64,000 nt of DNA. Source: Lytechinus variegatus (Eukaryota > Echinodermata > Echinoidea > Temnopleuroida > Toxopneustidae). Below are positions 1-12,641 of this stretch, in pieces. The notes under the pieces are model-generated. The model saw only the letters and a program-made list of their open reading frames with translations, made no database searches and had not been told where the DNA came from. The stretch lies in contig NC_054756.1 in assembly GCF_018143015.1 (NCBI RefSeq), forward strand, positions 17,640,402-17,704,401, read 5' to 3'. Positions within the stretch are counted from its first letter, which is position 1, and each line of letters starts with the position of its first letter. The position numbers and the translations under genes were made by a program.

Positions 1-2628
1 ATCCTAGGGGTTATCCTGTTGGATACTGAACTAGCGTATTATGGTGGCGGTCTTTGGGAATGTATTGGGCAATGGTTCGTTGAAACAGCAGTCCAATTAT
101 TGTAACAGTAATTTTACCAACCCAGTGTTCCGAAATCTGTTTCCCAAGCAGGCCCTGCTTAACTTGATATTTTTTTTATAATTTTTTGATAATTATTTGC
201 ATTTAAAGAAATCTGCTTATGTGACTTTATTACGCACATTGTAATCTTTGGTAATAGAAAAATTGCCCAAATTTATGAAAAGCAAGCACTGGCATCTAAT
301 TAAAACTTCAGTACATATTTGGGGGTCTTCACTTTTATTTCCGTGTTTTCGACGAGGCATGCAAGTTTCATCAGGCCTTCGTCGTAGATGGCGTGCTTGA
401 TTATGAAGTTTCGGAGGAATCAAGAACAGAGTAAATCTACTGAAAACTCCCCGTAAAAATGACAAAGCAGAGCTGGGAAATTTGATGTCGAAAATTTTGT
501 GAACCGGAAGAGCATGCAGATTTGTACCAAGTCTAAGATCTGAAATGCAATATCTTATTTTATTTCCAGAATCAAGGAATTAACCACTGTTTTGATTTAC
601 CAACATTATCGAGAAAAAAATGATTGCTGTTCTTTGTCATGACGGGTATTGGTCCATTTCCTCTGTTCTTGAATTACGCCGATGAGCGAAAACACCCTAA
701 TGATGCAGTCCGACAAAATGTTAATTGCTATTTTGAAAGGTGCAAGGCGATTTCAGTTTTTATATCGCAGTTAACTCATTTGTCCCTTTTCTCATCCACA
801 TGTTCCGATTGTTTCTCTTTCTTTTCGAAACTTCATAAATCTCAGTGCCGTTGCCCACCCCCCTTGTGCGGCCGCCATTGGGTAAAATGCATAATTTGGA
901 TTATTGAATGGTCTAAAGGTTTAAATTGATGGGCATTGGGGATTTATGTAAATGCAGTCGTTGACGGTTAACGTATTACCACACACACCAACTCATTCAC
1001 GATATCAGGCTTATATTTAACGTGTTTATAAATCATTCTATTATTTTACTCCCTAAGGGAACGTGATATTTTGCCATGTGGATACAATTATTTGCTTTCA
1101 TATGTCATATATATATTAACACGCATGTACATAGAACGGTAACATTTTATAACATTATAAGGGTGATTTGTTAAAGTTTTCAGCTGGACTGAAAAAAGGG
1201 AACAAACGTTTTAACAGTTTCGTTTTGTTCATGTCAAGAAGAAGTTGCGGCATGAAATACTGCGATTACCTAATGATTTGCTTTCTGTGTATACTATATA
1301 TATGTATGTATGTTTAAAAGTATAATGGGGACATTGTTTATGAAACCAAATCAGGTCCAAATGACATGAATGCTGTATCGATAATTATGTTAAGAAAGAA
1401 AATATTTTTTAATGTGAAACAGATATTGATGTATTTATGAAACAAATATTCGAAATTGTACATAGATGTATTATATAATTGTTAGAATATTGTAAACGGT
1501 TGGCTAGATGAGGTGATTGCCCGAATTTATATTCTAAAAAAAAATCTAACATTTTTGTTGCCTAGATTGAAGGTAGTCACCTTACACTTTATTATGACTT
1601 ACAATCTTCTTTTTTAATCATGATATTTTGAATTTCTATTCAAATTACATTCCTTTCAAACTTGTGTATCATCGAAGATTTGAAATCAGAAGAAATGTAT
1701 TTTATTTCCTTCGTTACATTTCACCAGGAATTGTATCGGTGGAGAATAAAATATCCATTCTGTATTTATTTTGGGAGTGTTGTTTCTCCAAAGTAAATTA
1801 CTTTAGTGGCAGACAATCATGGTAATGATGATTTCCCTTTCATTTGAAGAGATTCATGTGATTAGATCAAAAATTTTAAATTGAATTGTAATAATTTTGT
1901 AAGAAAAGACACAAAGCTGCGCATTGTATCGTTCTCTTCAAAACGTTCATGTAGCAAAAATGAATAATATAGTTGATTTTATATTTTGGCATTATATTTT
2001 CATGCATCACATTGGAAAAAAACGTTACATTTTTTTGTGATTATCGATGTTAAAAATATTAATCCTATTTTAAGAGGTGTATATTTAGAGCAATTGACAA
2101 GTGGCAAAGATTTATAAATATTGAAACAAAATAGTTTGCTTAGTTTAACAATCACTTATCTGTGTTCAGGATTAAGTCTAAAACTGTTTTGTTTTGTGGT
2201 TCATTGTGTCGAACTAAATTATTGCTTTCGTTCTTTCAAATACTATTAACCATCACCTTGCTATGTGCATAACGTATAGTACATGTCTACATAATACCTT
2301 TAATACTGCAAGCATTCACTCACGGAATTGCACCGCCTTGTGCAATGTCAGCGCTACAATTGGTTGGTCATATTTTTTTCTGAGGCTTTGTCCTTTATGG
2401 CATGCGTTTTTTACAAATGTTCTTTCCTGGTTAGACCGCTATTAAATTGAATTATCTAAATTTAAATCAAAGTGGTGTGCTATTTTTCTCCACTGCATTT
2501 TCTTTACGATTTAATCTGAATTCGTGGCCAATACATTATAATCCCCAAAGGAGCGTTTCATGCAACCATTTCGTGAGATAAATTACCTATATCCCTGCAT
2601 TTGATTGGATGAAAACATATTGTATCAC
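1..2628. other. Non-genic AT-rich stretch
   Basis: Only short open frames with no recognisable product, no repeat ends I could pair, and no splice-consistent exon series. Confidence 0.6.
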
Positions 2629-2630
2629 TA

Positions 2631-3604
2631 CAGTGCGTATCAAAAAAAGTTTACACTTTGAAAAAGCCCTGGGAATGAAAAAATATACAACATGTGGGTA
2701 AATTTTTCACATATAATTTGGGTTTGGGTCTCATCTATCCAATGAAAGTAAAAGTTTTGTCAGAATGTTACACTTGAGTGAGCACTGTCCATTTTTGTAA
2801 AACTCGCAGAAATCTGTTTGCGCAGAAATGCTCATTTTCACGCTGTGTCAAGGGGAAGGGCGAAATCAAACTTGCCCTGCGAAACATTTCTCATAAATTA
2901 CCCTTGCAATTTTAGTCAATTGAAATAAAACGGACACTTCTGTAACAATTTTGCCACACAAATTGAAATTTCGACACTTACTAAGCACAACCTTTACCAT
3001 TTTAGTGCCAGCTGGATTTGAGGACATAACTGAATCTGAACAAAAGTTTATATCAGACATCTCCGGCCTTTTTTCACGAAGTTTTTATCATTGAAAGTGG
3101 GTTTACGTTTTATGTTTTTTTAATGCTTATTTCTCCACACATTTTCCAAGCTCGATACTGATTAACAAAATAAAAATAAAGCCTAAGCCATTCCATGTAA
3201 ATCACAGTTCAGTGTAAAGCAAATATCGTCACGATGGCCTCGGTGTGTGGGGGAGTGGGGTGGGGCGCAACGCACACTTTGAAGTGTTTGTGGGCAAGGA
3301 AACAAGTCAAAAAGGCTAAAAGATATCTTTAAATCAATTTTGCTAGCTAAATTCCACTTTTTCTTCATGTTTAAGTTCTACTTTTATTCGCATAACTATT
3401 TCAAAGTTCTGCGCAAATCATTTTTCACTAACTTTTCAAAAGTAAGTGGTGCTCACTCAAGCGGAAATATTTTTCGACAGTTATATCGTCATTTGCTTTA
3501 ATGGATCTGTACTAATGTTAAAATATGGAAAAATCTTCAGAATATTACAAATGTATGATTTTACAGGATTTTTTCAAAGTGTAAACTTTTTTTGATACGC
3601 ACTG
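2631..3604. mobile_element. 974-bp Tc1/mariner-type non-autonomous element, copy 1
   Basis: Terminal inverted repeats starting CAGTGCGTATCAAAAAAAG extend about 35 bp and are flanked by TA on both sides (2629-2630, 3605-3606). No transposase reading frame is seen. The whole length is shared with the copy at 43634-44608. Confidence 0.85.
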
Positions 3605-3611
3605 TATAAAA

Positions 3612-3790
3612 AGACGCCCTTCACCTCACCTGGGCGTTGAGGCGTGCGCCTGTAATCCAAGCTGTGGAGACGTTACAAATTGATGCAGAGGTTCGAGCCC
3701 TGGTCAAGTCTTTCGGATGGTGACGTTAAAGGTCGGTCCCAGACTTAAATAATCATATCCGATTGATACACGCCTGACAAAACTCAAATA
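3612..3790 (+). mobile_element. Likely tRNA-derived SINE fragment
   Basis: GGCGTGCGCCTGTAATCC followed about 50 bases later by a box B-like GGTTCGAGCCC and the tail GACGTTAAAGGTCGGTCCC, a layout common in invertebrate SINEs. It abuts the right end of the Tc1/mariner-like element. No second copy in the window confirms its boundaries. Confidence 0.45.
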
Positions 3791-4389
3791 CACACACATC
3801 ACCGGTATGTCGACACATTGCGATGATTGTGAACTATAGATGGCAGCAAACACAACACCTACTGTTCTTGTGGAATTCACTGTCATCAACTCCTGACATA
3901 TTTAATTTGAAATGTAATGGTTTAAATTGTAATGTAAATGGCAAACATCTCAATAGTTTGTTAATAGTTGACTGTGTGACACCATAAGTCCATGGTGATG
4001 CTAGCAAAGTTCGGGAAGGGTCACGCAATGTGAAATGAAATTATGCTATGTAGTTCTGTTACTCTTAACGGGATAAGAAAAATGAAAAGTTTATGTGTAC
4101 AGTGATCAAATAATTGTAAGTGCCTAAAAAGTATATGAAATAAATTGTCACTATAAAAATGCCTTTCCACTCGAATCATTGTCTCAATGTCTCCCTTTCT
4201 GCCACACATCGTGTTCGTGAGATAAACTAATATGGCATTTGGTATAAAAATGTGTGCTTTCACCTTGGTGTTTATGTTGATATCAATGCCTTTTGCCTTT
4301 GCTTTGCGCGATTTACTCGTAAGAAAAAAAAACAGCTACACATACATGCACAAGCTGTATATTAACCATTTTAAATTTAAGATTAGTTG

Positions 4390-4640
4390 ACATTTTGGGG
4401 GGAAAGTGGGACCCCCCCCAACCAAAAAATGGAAAGAAATAGAGAGAAGAAACTGAGGTAGAAAGAAAGGGAGAAGAAGAGTGAGGGGAATTTTAAAAAA
4501 AAGAGAAGTGAAGAAGAAAATGGAATAGGGGAGGGGGAAGAAAGATGCGGATATGAGGGGAAACGGGGAGAGTAAGAGGGGAAGCAAAAAATAGGAACAT
4601 GCGGGAGGTCCAAAGGGATGTCAAATATGTGTTTAATTTT
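4390..4640. repeat. Polypurine block
   Basis: About 250 bases almost entirely A and G on the + strand (GAAAGAAAGGGAGAAGAAGA type), starting after a G-run/C-run pair. It is low complexity with no gene. It mirrors the pyrimidine block at 6200-6585 across the minisatellite. Confidence 0.85.
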
Positions 4641-5003
4641 AGGGGACAAAATTGACAGTAAATAAGGGGCGCCCTATTGACCCCCCCCCCCCTCCCCCCA
4701 AGTTAGGGATGACAGTTGAATCTCAACTGGACGGGTGCCGTCAGGCGAGGATCTGGGATTTCGCAGGGAGGGGGCGCAAGTTTGAACTGATTTTGAAGTC
4801 CCTGTGTACCTTTAAAATAAGACCGCCCCTCACCTCACGCCCGTCAAACATAAGTACCTTACTGGCATGTTGAATTTCATTATTTCGTAATCACATGAAA
4901 AAGGGCAATTGAAGACCTGTTTTTTGTGATGTGTTCATTCAAAGAAAAATCCATGGATATGTGTAATATCACTTTTTTAAAATATTATCTTTTTTGGTTG
5001 AAC

Positions 5004-6195
5004 ATGAATCATGCGCCCCGGACAAAATATTCAATTGGCGCCCCAATATCGAGCATGGTTTCTGCGTGAACATCGATTCGGCGCCCCCCCCCCCCCGAGG
5101 ATTAACATAAATTCTGCACACCTTTGCCAAACATCAATTCTGTGCCCCCCCCCCCCCTCGGTTGAACATAAATTCGGCACCTCTAAGTCGAACATCAATT
5201 CGGGACCCCTATATCGAACTTCAATTCGGTGTCCCTAGGTATAACATCAAGTCGGCGCCCCCTAGTGTGAATATCGATTTGGCACCCTAGTTAAGCAATA
5301 CCCTCCCCCTATCTATATCGAAGATTGATTTGCCCCCCCCCCCCCGTTTGAACATAGATTTGGTGTTCCCCCTAGTGTGAACATCATTTTTACTCCCCTA
5401 TGTTGAACATAAATTCGACACCCCCTATGTCGGCGCCCCCTAGTGTGAATATCGATTTGGCACCCTAGTTAAGCAATACCCTCCCCCTATCTATATCGAA
5501 GATTAATTTGCCCCCCCCCCCCGTTTGAACATAGATTTGGTGTTCCCCCTAGTGTGAACATCACTTTTACTCCCCTATGTTGAACATAAATTCGACACCC
5601 CCTATGTTGAACATCAAGTCCCCCCCCCTCCCTTGGTTGAAGATCAATTAGGCGCCCCAATCTTGAACATCAATTAGACACCCCCTCCCCAGCCTGTACA
5701 TTAATTTTGCTCCCCATATAATTCGGACACCAATTATGCCCCGCCCCACCCCCTTGTTTGAAGATCAAATTTGGGGTTCCTCTTGCTCAAACATCACCCC
5801 CCCCCCCCCACTTCGCACTTCGAACATCAATTTCGTGCCCCCTTTGTTTGAAAATAGTCGATTCGGCGCCCCCATACTTCAAACATCAATTTGGCACCCC
5901 CCCCCCCAGTTCGAACATCAATTTGGAGCCCCCAATTTCGAACATCAATTCTGCACCCCTCCCCCCCCCCATACTTCGAACATCAACCACAACCACCCCC
6001 CCCCCCCTAGTTCGAACATCACTTATGGGCCCCAGGCCTCTAGCTCGAATATCAATTTGCCCTCCCCCACTTCAAACATCAATTTGGCGCCCTCTTAGTT
6101 TGAACATCAACTTGCATGGCGCCCCTAGTTCGAACATCGAATCGGTGACCCCCCCCCCCCTAGTTCAAACATCAAATCGGTGCCCCGGTCAACAA
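5004..6195. repeat. C-rich minisatellite of GAACATCAATTCGGCGCCCC-type units
   Basis: About 25 degenerate units of 35-60 bp, each a core like TTGAACATCAATT(C/T)GG followed by GC and a run of 5-14 C. A block of 177 bp is directly duplicated (CGGCGCCCCCTAGTGTGAAT at 5253 and 5430). Open frames across it are artefacts of low stop density in C-rich DNA. The complementary strand is a string of G-runs. Confidence 0.9.
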
Positions 6196-6199
6196 CATT

Positions 6200-6585
6200 T
6201 TTGCCCCTTCCTTCTTTATTTCCCCCGCGTTCTATATAATTTTTTTTCTTTTCCTTTCCCTCTCTCCCCTATTTCTTCTCTTACTTCCCCCCCCCCCCCT
6301 CTTTCTCACTTTTTTCTCTTCTTTCCCTTCTTCCTCTCCCTTTTTTTCTTCTCTTTCTTTCTCCCTTTTTCTCTCTTTTTTTTCTTTCTCCCCCTTTCCT
6401 CTCTTTTTTTTCTTCCTTCCCTCCGCTTCCTCTTTCTTTTTACTTCTCTTTTCCCCATTTTCCTCTCTTATTTTTTCTTTTCTTCTTTTCCTTCCCCTCT
6501 TTTCTTTTTTCTGTTCTATTCTTTCCTCCTTTTCCTCTCTCTTTTTCTTCTCTTCCTTTCCCCCTCCTCTTCCCTTCTTATGAGC
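6200..6585. repeat. Polypyrimidine block
   Basis: Nearly 390 bases of T and C (CTTTCCCTTCTTCCTCTCCC type). Apparent long frames of Phe/Leu/Ser, or Lys/Glu/Arg on the other strand, are compositional only. G-runs follow at 6582-6650. Confidence 0.9.
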
Positions 6586-6659
6586 GGGGGGGGCAAGGTC
6601 CCTTTGGCCCTCTTCATGGAGCCCCGCCGGTGCGACGTTCCCCGGGGGGGCAGTAAAAT

Positions 6660-9440
6660 GTAATATTGTACACATGCGTGAACAAATTGTTTCCAAACGC
6701 CCCTAAACGAGTTTTTCTCTCTGTGCAAAATGCCCCCTAAACACGTTTTTCGCGGGCTGCATTTACACATTTTGAATCCCAAATAAGTTGTTGCCAAAAT
6801 ATGACCCCTTAACAAGTTTTCTCGTTTCCCAGGACCGTTCCCAGGGGCCTGGTTGCACCCGGGAATAACCATAACCCAAAGCCTCACCGGGCCAAAGCAT
6901 TATGTCCGGCGCATCGTGTGCAGTTATATTGAGGGACGTCCATACATGAATGCATGTATAAATCGTGTTGCCATACGTACGATTTGTCGATCTGACTCAA
7001 GACTGGTAAGCTTACAATAATAATTATGATTGTTTATCATGCATGTAATCCTCATTTTATTATTAAAAAATAGACATGAAATGAAATACTCAGAAAATTT
7101 GCTTTACCCAATTGATCATGGGCACGGAATACTGGTAGACGGAATTGAGGTCAAAGAGGCGTATAGCACGCCGAGTGTACGGCATATTGTTGCGGAAAGA
7201 CTATACGTTACTGTACAGTGCCCAACATTATGGACCCGACTCGCAATGGTTTCTAAACCATTGTAGTGATACGACAATATAAGGGAAACAACAATATTAT
7301 GTAGACATTGCCCCATTCATAATTTGTACGCATGGAGATTTTAGACACTCTTTACACTGCCAATGGATCTTAAAATAAATGGACACTCTCAAAGATTAAC
7401 ATTATACGTGCATTTTAATGAGGACATGCAGGTGTTTCGACAATAGCGAACACCGAAGGCGTATTGATCATTTACAAAGAAATGGTTTTCCTAGTCTTTT
7501 TTTTTTATTGTTGATGTCCTGTTTAGGAATATGTCTTTCCATCAACATGCTCAAAATTTGGAGCAGCAAAAGTGAGAAGCAGACGATTTTTTTTCATTCC
7601 TTGAATACTCACAAATAATGTTATCAATAACAATACTGAAAGGTACACAAACTCTTCTACACGCTATGTCTCTGTGAAATATTAGCAGAGAACTTGGGGA
7701 AATGGGAGTATACATGATCAGAAATCTTACAAAACATTGTCTCTTTCTTAAAATAAGGTGTACTTTTTTCCCAATGGGACACACAGAACTACATTTACCA
7801 ATTGTGATTCAGAAATGCACATTGATTTTTCAGGATTTAATTGCTTTGTTTGTTTCACCTTCGGTAACAACACGGACCGCTTCTTTCAAATCATAACATA
7901 ATTCACGGGGGTCATCATAGTAAACATGAAGAGAATGATTATTCAGATAACAATGGCAGTAATAAAGGAAATCCGATGAATGTCTGTCTCTCTGTCGGTC
8001 AATAACTGGACTTCATTCCTTGTTATCTCCTGAATTCGTATATGCAGTCGTACATACTTTTGGGTTGTACGAAACATGGCAGTGGGCTGTATTGGCCCTC
8101 CTACCCCCCCCCCCCTGAAGTAGGGGAATAAACATTAAAAAATAAGACGAAGGGGAAAAAAAGGAAGAACTTGGAACGCGTGGGTAGTGTGATTCTATCT
8201 TATCAATTATTTATTTGAAAATGATTATCATCCTTATAACATGTATAAGGTGGTCTTCAGTCCCTCTCACCTTTAGGTTTATGTCACCCCTGTTCGTATC
8301 GCATCACATCGATTATTACGTCATAAATAGGCGACTGACAAGAAAACTTTACAAAGTCTTTACTAAAGGGGGTTAGGAGGAATTTATTTTGCTATACCTT
8401 GATTTGCCAAAAGTTATATTATGTTATTAAAATGAAACTGTACAACTTGGTCGGATCATCAAACGGTTGTTGGGGTTGGAGTGAGTTAATATCAATTTCA
8501 TTATATCAATACCATTATATGCTCAGGCACGCGAATCCATGCCAAAATCTGTATTGTGTGTTTCGTTTAATGAGGAATGTCATCCGGTTGTGAAGTGATA
8601 ACCTTTGCGTGAATGGGTCTTTATTCAAACATTATTGTCGGTATTGATTAATAAATTCAGATATAGTTTTTTAAGTGTTACATAGACCAATTCAATGGTA
8701 TTTTCCAAATCCTAAATAAAGTTGGTTACCCCCCCCCCCCCCCATCTCGTACAAGACCTGTTGGTGATAATGCGCCCTCTTATGTCGATGGAGCCATGGA
8801 AGGAATGCTGACATCAAAAAAATACGCCCGGACTCTTGCCATCAAACATCAATATCACCCCTCCCCCAAACACACACACCCTCCCATACACATACACTCA
8901 CACATCAACTATTTTCTTGAAAGCATTATAGAATTAGTTAGCTGTATACGTCGAGGTGACAAGATTTCTGCATTCAGTAAATCTGTTGGATCAAGCATGA
9001 AAGAACAATTTTTGGTATTACGGCAAATTAAAGAAATAACAAAAAGAGTACTCGGTGCGTGCAAGTGCAAGAGGTGAAGGCTAAAAGCAATGAATAAAGA
9101 ATCCGTATACAATCATGTTCACTATTGTGTAACAATCAGACTCGGGGCCGGTGCGTTAATTAGTCATCGTCATCAAAATTAGTGGTTTTAAAAGTCCTTG
9201 AATCTATAGATATAGCTTTATTTGCCCAATTTTTGTGTAAAACTATAGGGTTGAAAAGATAATTAAAAAATGAAATGCATTTCAATAAAATAGAAAACCA
9301 ACCGTAAATAGGTTAGAAATGCTTTTCTATTGTTTCATTACATTATTGTACCTTAAATAACAGAATATACATCATGGAGAAAAGGTAGAGTTATAGCAAA
9401 AAAAAATTATCAACTGACTGGAGCCTCGGAAGAACATACA
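6660..9440. other. Non-genic stretch before SDR copy A
   Basis: Contains CCCTAAACACG-type words (6680-6860) related to the element at 32804, C-runs at 8105 and 8729, and scattered short frames. One short frame (8796-9077, with FLESIIELVSCIRRG) looks mildly protein-like but has no partner exons and no family I recognise. Confidence 0.5.
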
Positions 9441-9560
9441 CCCTGCCCCCCCCACACACACACACACACAAACACTCACACCAACACACACACATACCTG
9501 CATCCATTTCTCTCTTCCTGTCACTCTCTTCGCTCTTCACCACCCCCCCCCCCCCCACTT
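9441..9560. repeat. CA-rich and poly-C stretch before SDR copy A
   Basis: Interrupted CACACA repeats at 9450-9496 are followed by a C-run at 9542-9556, ending some 85 bases before the start codon. Together they occupy the expected promoter region. Confidence 0.85.
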
Positions 9561-9643
9561 CAACATGTCTTCTGTGCCTATATTATCTCTTTGTTCTTAT
9601 TTATACCTAAAGAATATACGTTCGACTGACTCACTGCATCCCA

Positions 9644-10665
9644 ATGGCTCCTCAAATTGTTCTTATGACCGGATGTTCAGCAGGCATCGGTCTGGCGACA
9701 GCCAAACGTCTTGCTCTGGACATAGATCAGCGTTACATCGTCATAGCCTCCGTCATCGCCATGTCGGAAAAGGCGAATCTCGTGGCCGCCGTAGGGGGCT
9801 CCCTGAATAAAACAATTTTTATCAGGGAGTTGGATGTTACAAACGATACCAACATTTCCGACGTAGTTCGTGACGTCATCAGAGAACACGGCAGGATTGA
9901 TATATTAAAGGGGAATCCAGCCTTGGCCATAAAATGTTGTGTTGGGAAGAAGAAAAATAAATTAAACAGAATGGCGAAAGTTTGAAAGAAATCGGACAAG
10001 CGATAAGAAAGTTATAGCTGCTTTAAAATTGAGATCACTAATAGTATGTAGATTTCAAATTGGCAACTGGGTAAGTAAATTATGACTAGGGGCAAGGACA
10101 ACTTTCCCATAGGCCATGTACTTTATTATCAGGGATTTGTGGTTTTCTCCTAAGTACCTATTCCCCTGGGGCAGTAATCTAAATATAATCCTGGTAGTAT
10201 ATTGTTTTATGTCCTCATGAAAGAAAAATATAATTTGAAATAAAACTTTTGGGAAAAATGACATTTTAGCCATAATATGTATTGGAGTACATGGAAGAGT
10301 AGTCCTTGCCTTACATCACTATGACATCCCATATGCGGCCAATTTGAAGTCTCCATGGGTATAGTGATTACCAATATTTACAACTTTTAAAAATTCATAA
10401 CTTTCTTGTTGTTTGTCCAATATTGTTAAAACTTTCACCTATTAACTTGTCTGATTTTTCTTTTTCTTATAAAAACAAGTCTTTGTTTGGGTTGGATTCC
10501 CCTTTAAGTAAGTGGCCTAGCTCAACGATACTAAGACCTCATGCCTCGTGCGGTTAATGTCCAAGCGATTTATTACGAGAAGGGAATGCTAAATTTTATC
10601 AAGGCATTCCAGTCAAAAGTAAAGTAGTCGGAAACAACAGCAGCAACGAGTAGAAATAGTCATAA

Positions 10666-10748
<83 letters not shown>

Positions 10749-10756
10749 TAGTAGTA

Positions 10757-10846
<90 letters not shown>

Positions 10847-10848
10847 AA

Positions 10849-10929
<81 letters not shown>

Positions 10930-12641
10930 GGTGATGGTGGTGGTGAAATGAGGAGGAGGTATTTCGGCGTCAGCGCTAAGGATTATCTTTTATCCCCCCC
11001 AAAAAAAAGACAATCCTCCGCGCTGACCCCCACGAGGAGGTGTAGTAGTTGATACTAATAATAGTGATAATATGCGAAGGATTCTCCCCTGTTTCCATTC
11101 CATTTCATCTATTTATTTCAACACCAGACATTTTCAGCAATAGCTGTTGTCCAATAGTTTCCTGCATGTTGACCTGGGAAGAAGAACGTTCATATTTCGA
11201 GTAATTAGCCAATGCGCCATTTCTCATCCATCTTTACTTTTTGTTAGATTTGATTTAACATTTTGTGCATACCTTATTTGAATTCGTTTCCTCTTTCTCC
11301 CGCTTTACAGTTAGTGTTGCTGGAGTCGGATTCGTTGAAATTCCCGAAAGGGTCACGCGGGAGCAGATCGACAAAATTTTCAGCGTTAATACTATTGGAC
11401 CAATAAGGCTAGCTCAGGCGGTCTTGCCTCACATGAAAAAGAGAAAAGCGGGTAGAATTGTCATTGTATCGAGTGACATGTCTAGGCAAGGTAACATATG
11501 TTCTTCCACCCCCCCCCCCCTTCTCCACCCCTTCTTTCCAGCGTCCATTTTCATTCACTTGCTGCTGACAGACGGGTGGTAGCTCGCACTAGTGTTCCTT
11601 ATGATTTATATTTGTATGCGCGTACCAATTATTCGACGCGCACACATTACCGCTTGTCTACCAGTATTGCTGTTGTTGTTTTTTACGTATATGTATTATT
11701 CAACTTTTCAACAGCATCCATTTACTATTTTGCTTTCTCTAATTTTCTCCCTCCCATCTATTTAATTCAAATGGCATTTGGTTCTTTTATTTCCTTTTCC
11801 CTTTGCAGCTTGGCCATACTTCGATCTTTACTGCGCAACAAAGTTCGGTGTTGAGGGGTTTTTCGAAGCTCTGGCATCCAGCGTGAGAGCTTTTAACATT
11901 AGGTGAGGATTATATCATAGCGCTATTACATGATTATATATTACCCAATAGAAAATATTTCTACCGGACATGTAGGTTGGAGCAGGGGACTTGTGTAGAA
12001 TGGTTAAGCGAAATTTCTTCTTTAAAACAATTCAGACTTCAGAACCAGTTGCTATAGTTCATGGTGTAAAGAGTTAGGTCTGGGAAACCCCGATCGTAGA
12101 GTCCTGTTTGAACCCTGGACTTTCCACTAGATCTAAATGCGCATAATGGAAGAGTAACGTGTTTCAAGAAACGCATTTAAAGGATTGACGTAGTTTTTGA
12201 CTTGACATTTTTTAGGCATCAGCTAGTGTTCAACAGAAAACGATTTAAATTGTACGAAATTGTGTGTTCATGATGCTATCATACGTTATCCAATTTCCCT
12301 TTTTTATTTATAGGGTGTGTCTAGTGGAGCCAGGCCCGATCACTACCGGGCTTTTGGATAGTCTACAAAATGACTTGCAGAAACTGATAAACGACAAAAC
12401 GGTAGATGACATCGAACTCCGCCAGCTTCTTGGCCTGAATCGAGACTTGTCTGACATGGAGAGAACCCGCAGCGCGGAAGATGTCGCAGCGGACTTGACC
12501 ACGCGATGTTTAGACGTCGACGAACCAGTACTTCGACATCTACTTCTTGATGATAAATTCATGAGTGCTACCCGAGAAGCGTTGGCGGACCTTACAGGAG
12601 AGAGTACGGTTACATTCATGCGCAATCAACTTGGACATTGA
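9644..12641 (+). CDS. Short-chain dehydrogenase/reductase, RDH8/17-beta-HSD1-like (SDR copy A), splice donor hit by a transposon
   Basis: Four exons, read by eye and joined by matching phases: 9644-9908, 11311-11490, 11809-11902 and 12314-12641 (stop), giving 288 residues, close to the usual length of the family. Seen: the Rossmann cofactor loop TGCSAGIG near the N terminus, LDVT about residue 65, catalytic Ser in IVSSDM, and YCATK (Tyr and Lys of the active site) 13 residues after that Ser; exon 4 opens with the VEPGP motif. In this family these enzymes use NAD(P)(H) to oxidise or reduce retinoids or steroids; the actual substrate here is unknown. Two oddities: the structural NNAG motif reads SVAG, and a 595-bp transposon (9909-10503) separates exon 1 from its donor GTAAGT, which now lies at 10508 on the far side. 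Read through, exon 1 gains 25 codons and stops at 9985. Introns 2 and 3 have normal GT-AG ends. The gene is probably impaired in this haplotype, yet exons 2-4 remain open. Confidence 0.85.
9909..10503. mobile_element. 595-bp TTAA-flanked MITE (family T590), copy in SDR copy A
   Basis: Ends are inverted (AGGGGAATCCA ... TGGATTCCCCT) and flanked by TTAA at 9905-9908 and 10504-10507. No coding capacity is seen. A second copy lies in opposite orientation at 30900-31488, sharing internal text. TTAA target duplication is the hallmark of piggyBac-type transposition; the termini do not start with the usual CCY, so the superfamily is inferred only from the target site. The insertion point overlaps the exon-1 5' splice site of the SDR gene. 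Confidence 0.88.
10667..10940. repeat. (AGT)n microsatellite in SDR copy A intron 1
   Basis: About 250 bases of AGT with two short interruptions (near 10748 and 10846), ending in GGT repeats. It is directly followed by an imperfect 38-bp inverted repeat at 10951-11038 (GGAGGTATTTCGGCGTCAGC against its diverged complement). Confidence 0.95.

Noticed and set aside
5736-6663. Open frames of 120 and 301 codons on the + strand
   Set aside because: They run through the C-rich minisatellite and the pyrimidine block; amino-acid content (Pro, Phe, Ser, Leu repeats) is compositional.
6232-6887. Lys/Glu/Arg-rich frames of 154 and 123 codons on the - strand
   Set aside because: Complement of the pyrimidine block; no start context, no exon structure.
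12308-12625. 105-codon - strand frame
   Set aside because: Antisense shadow of SDR copy A exon 4.
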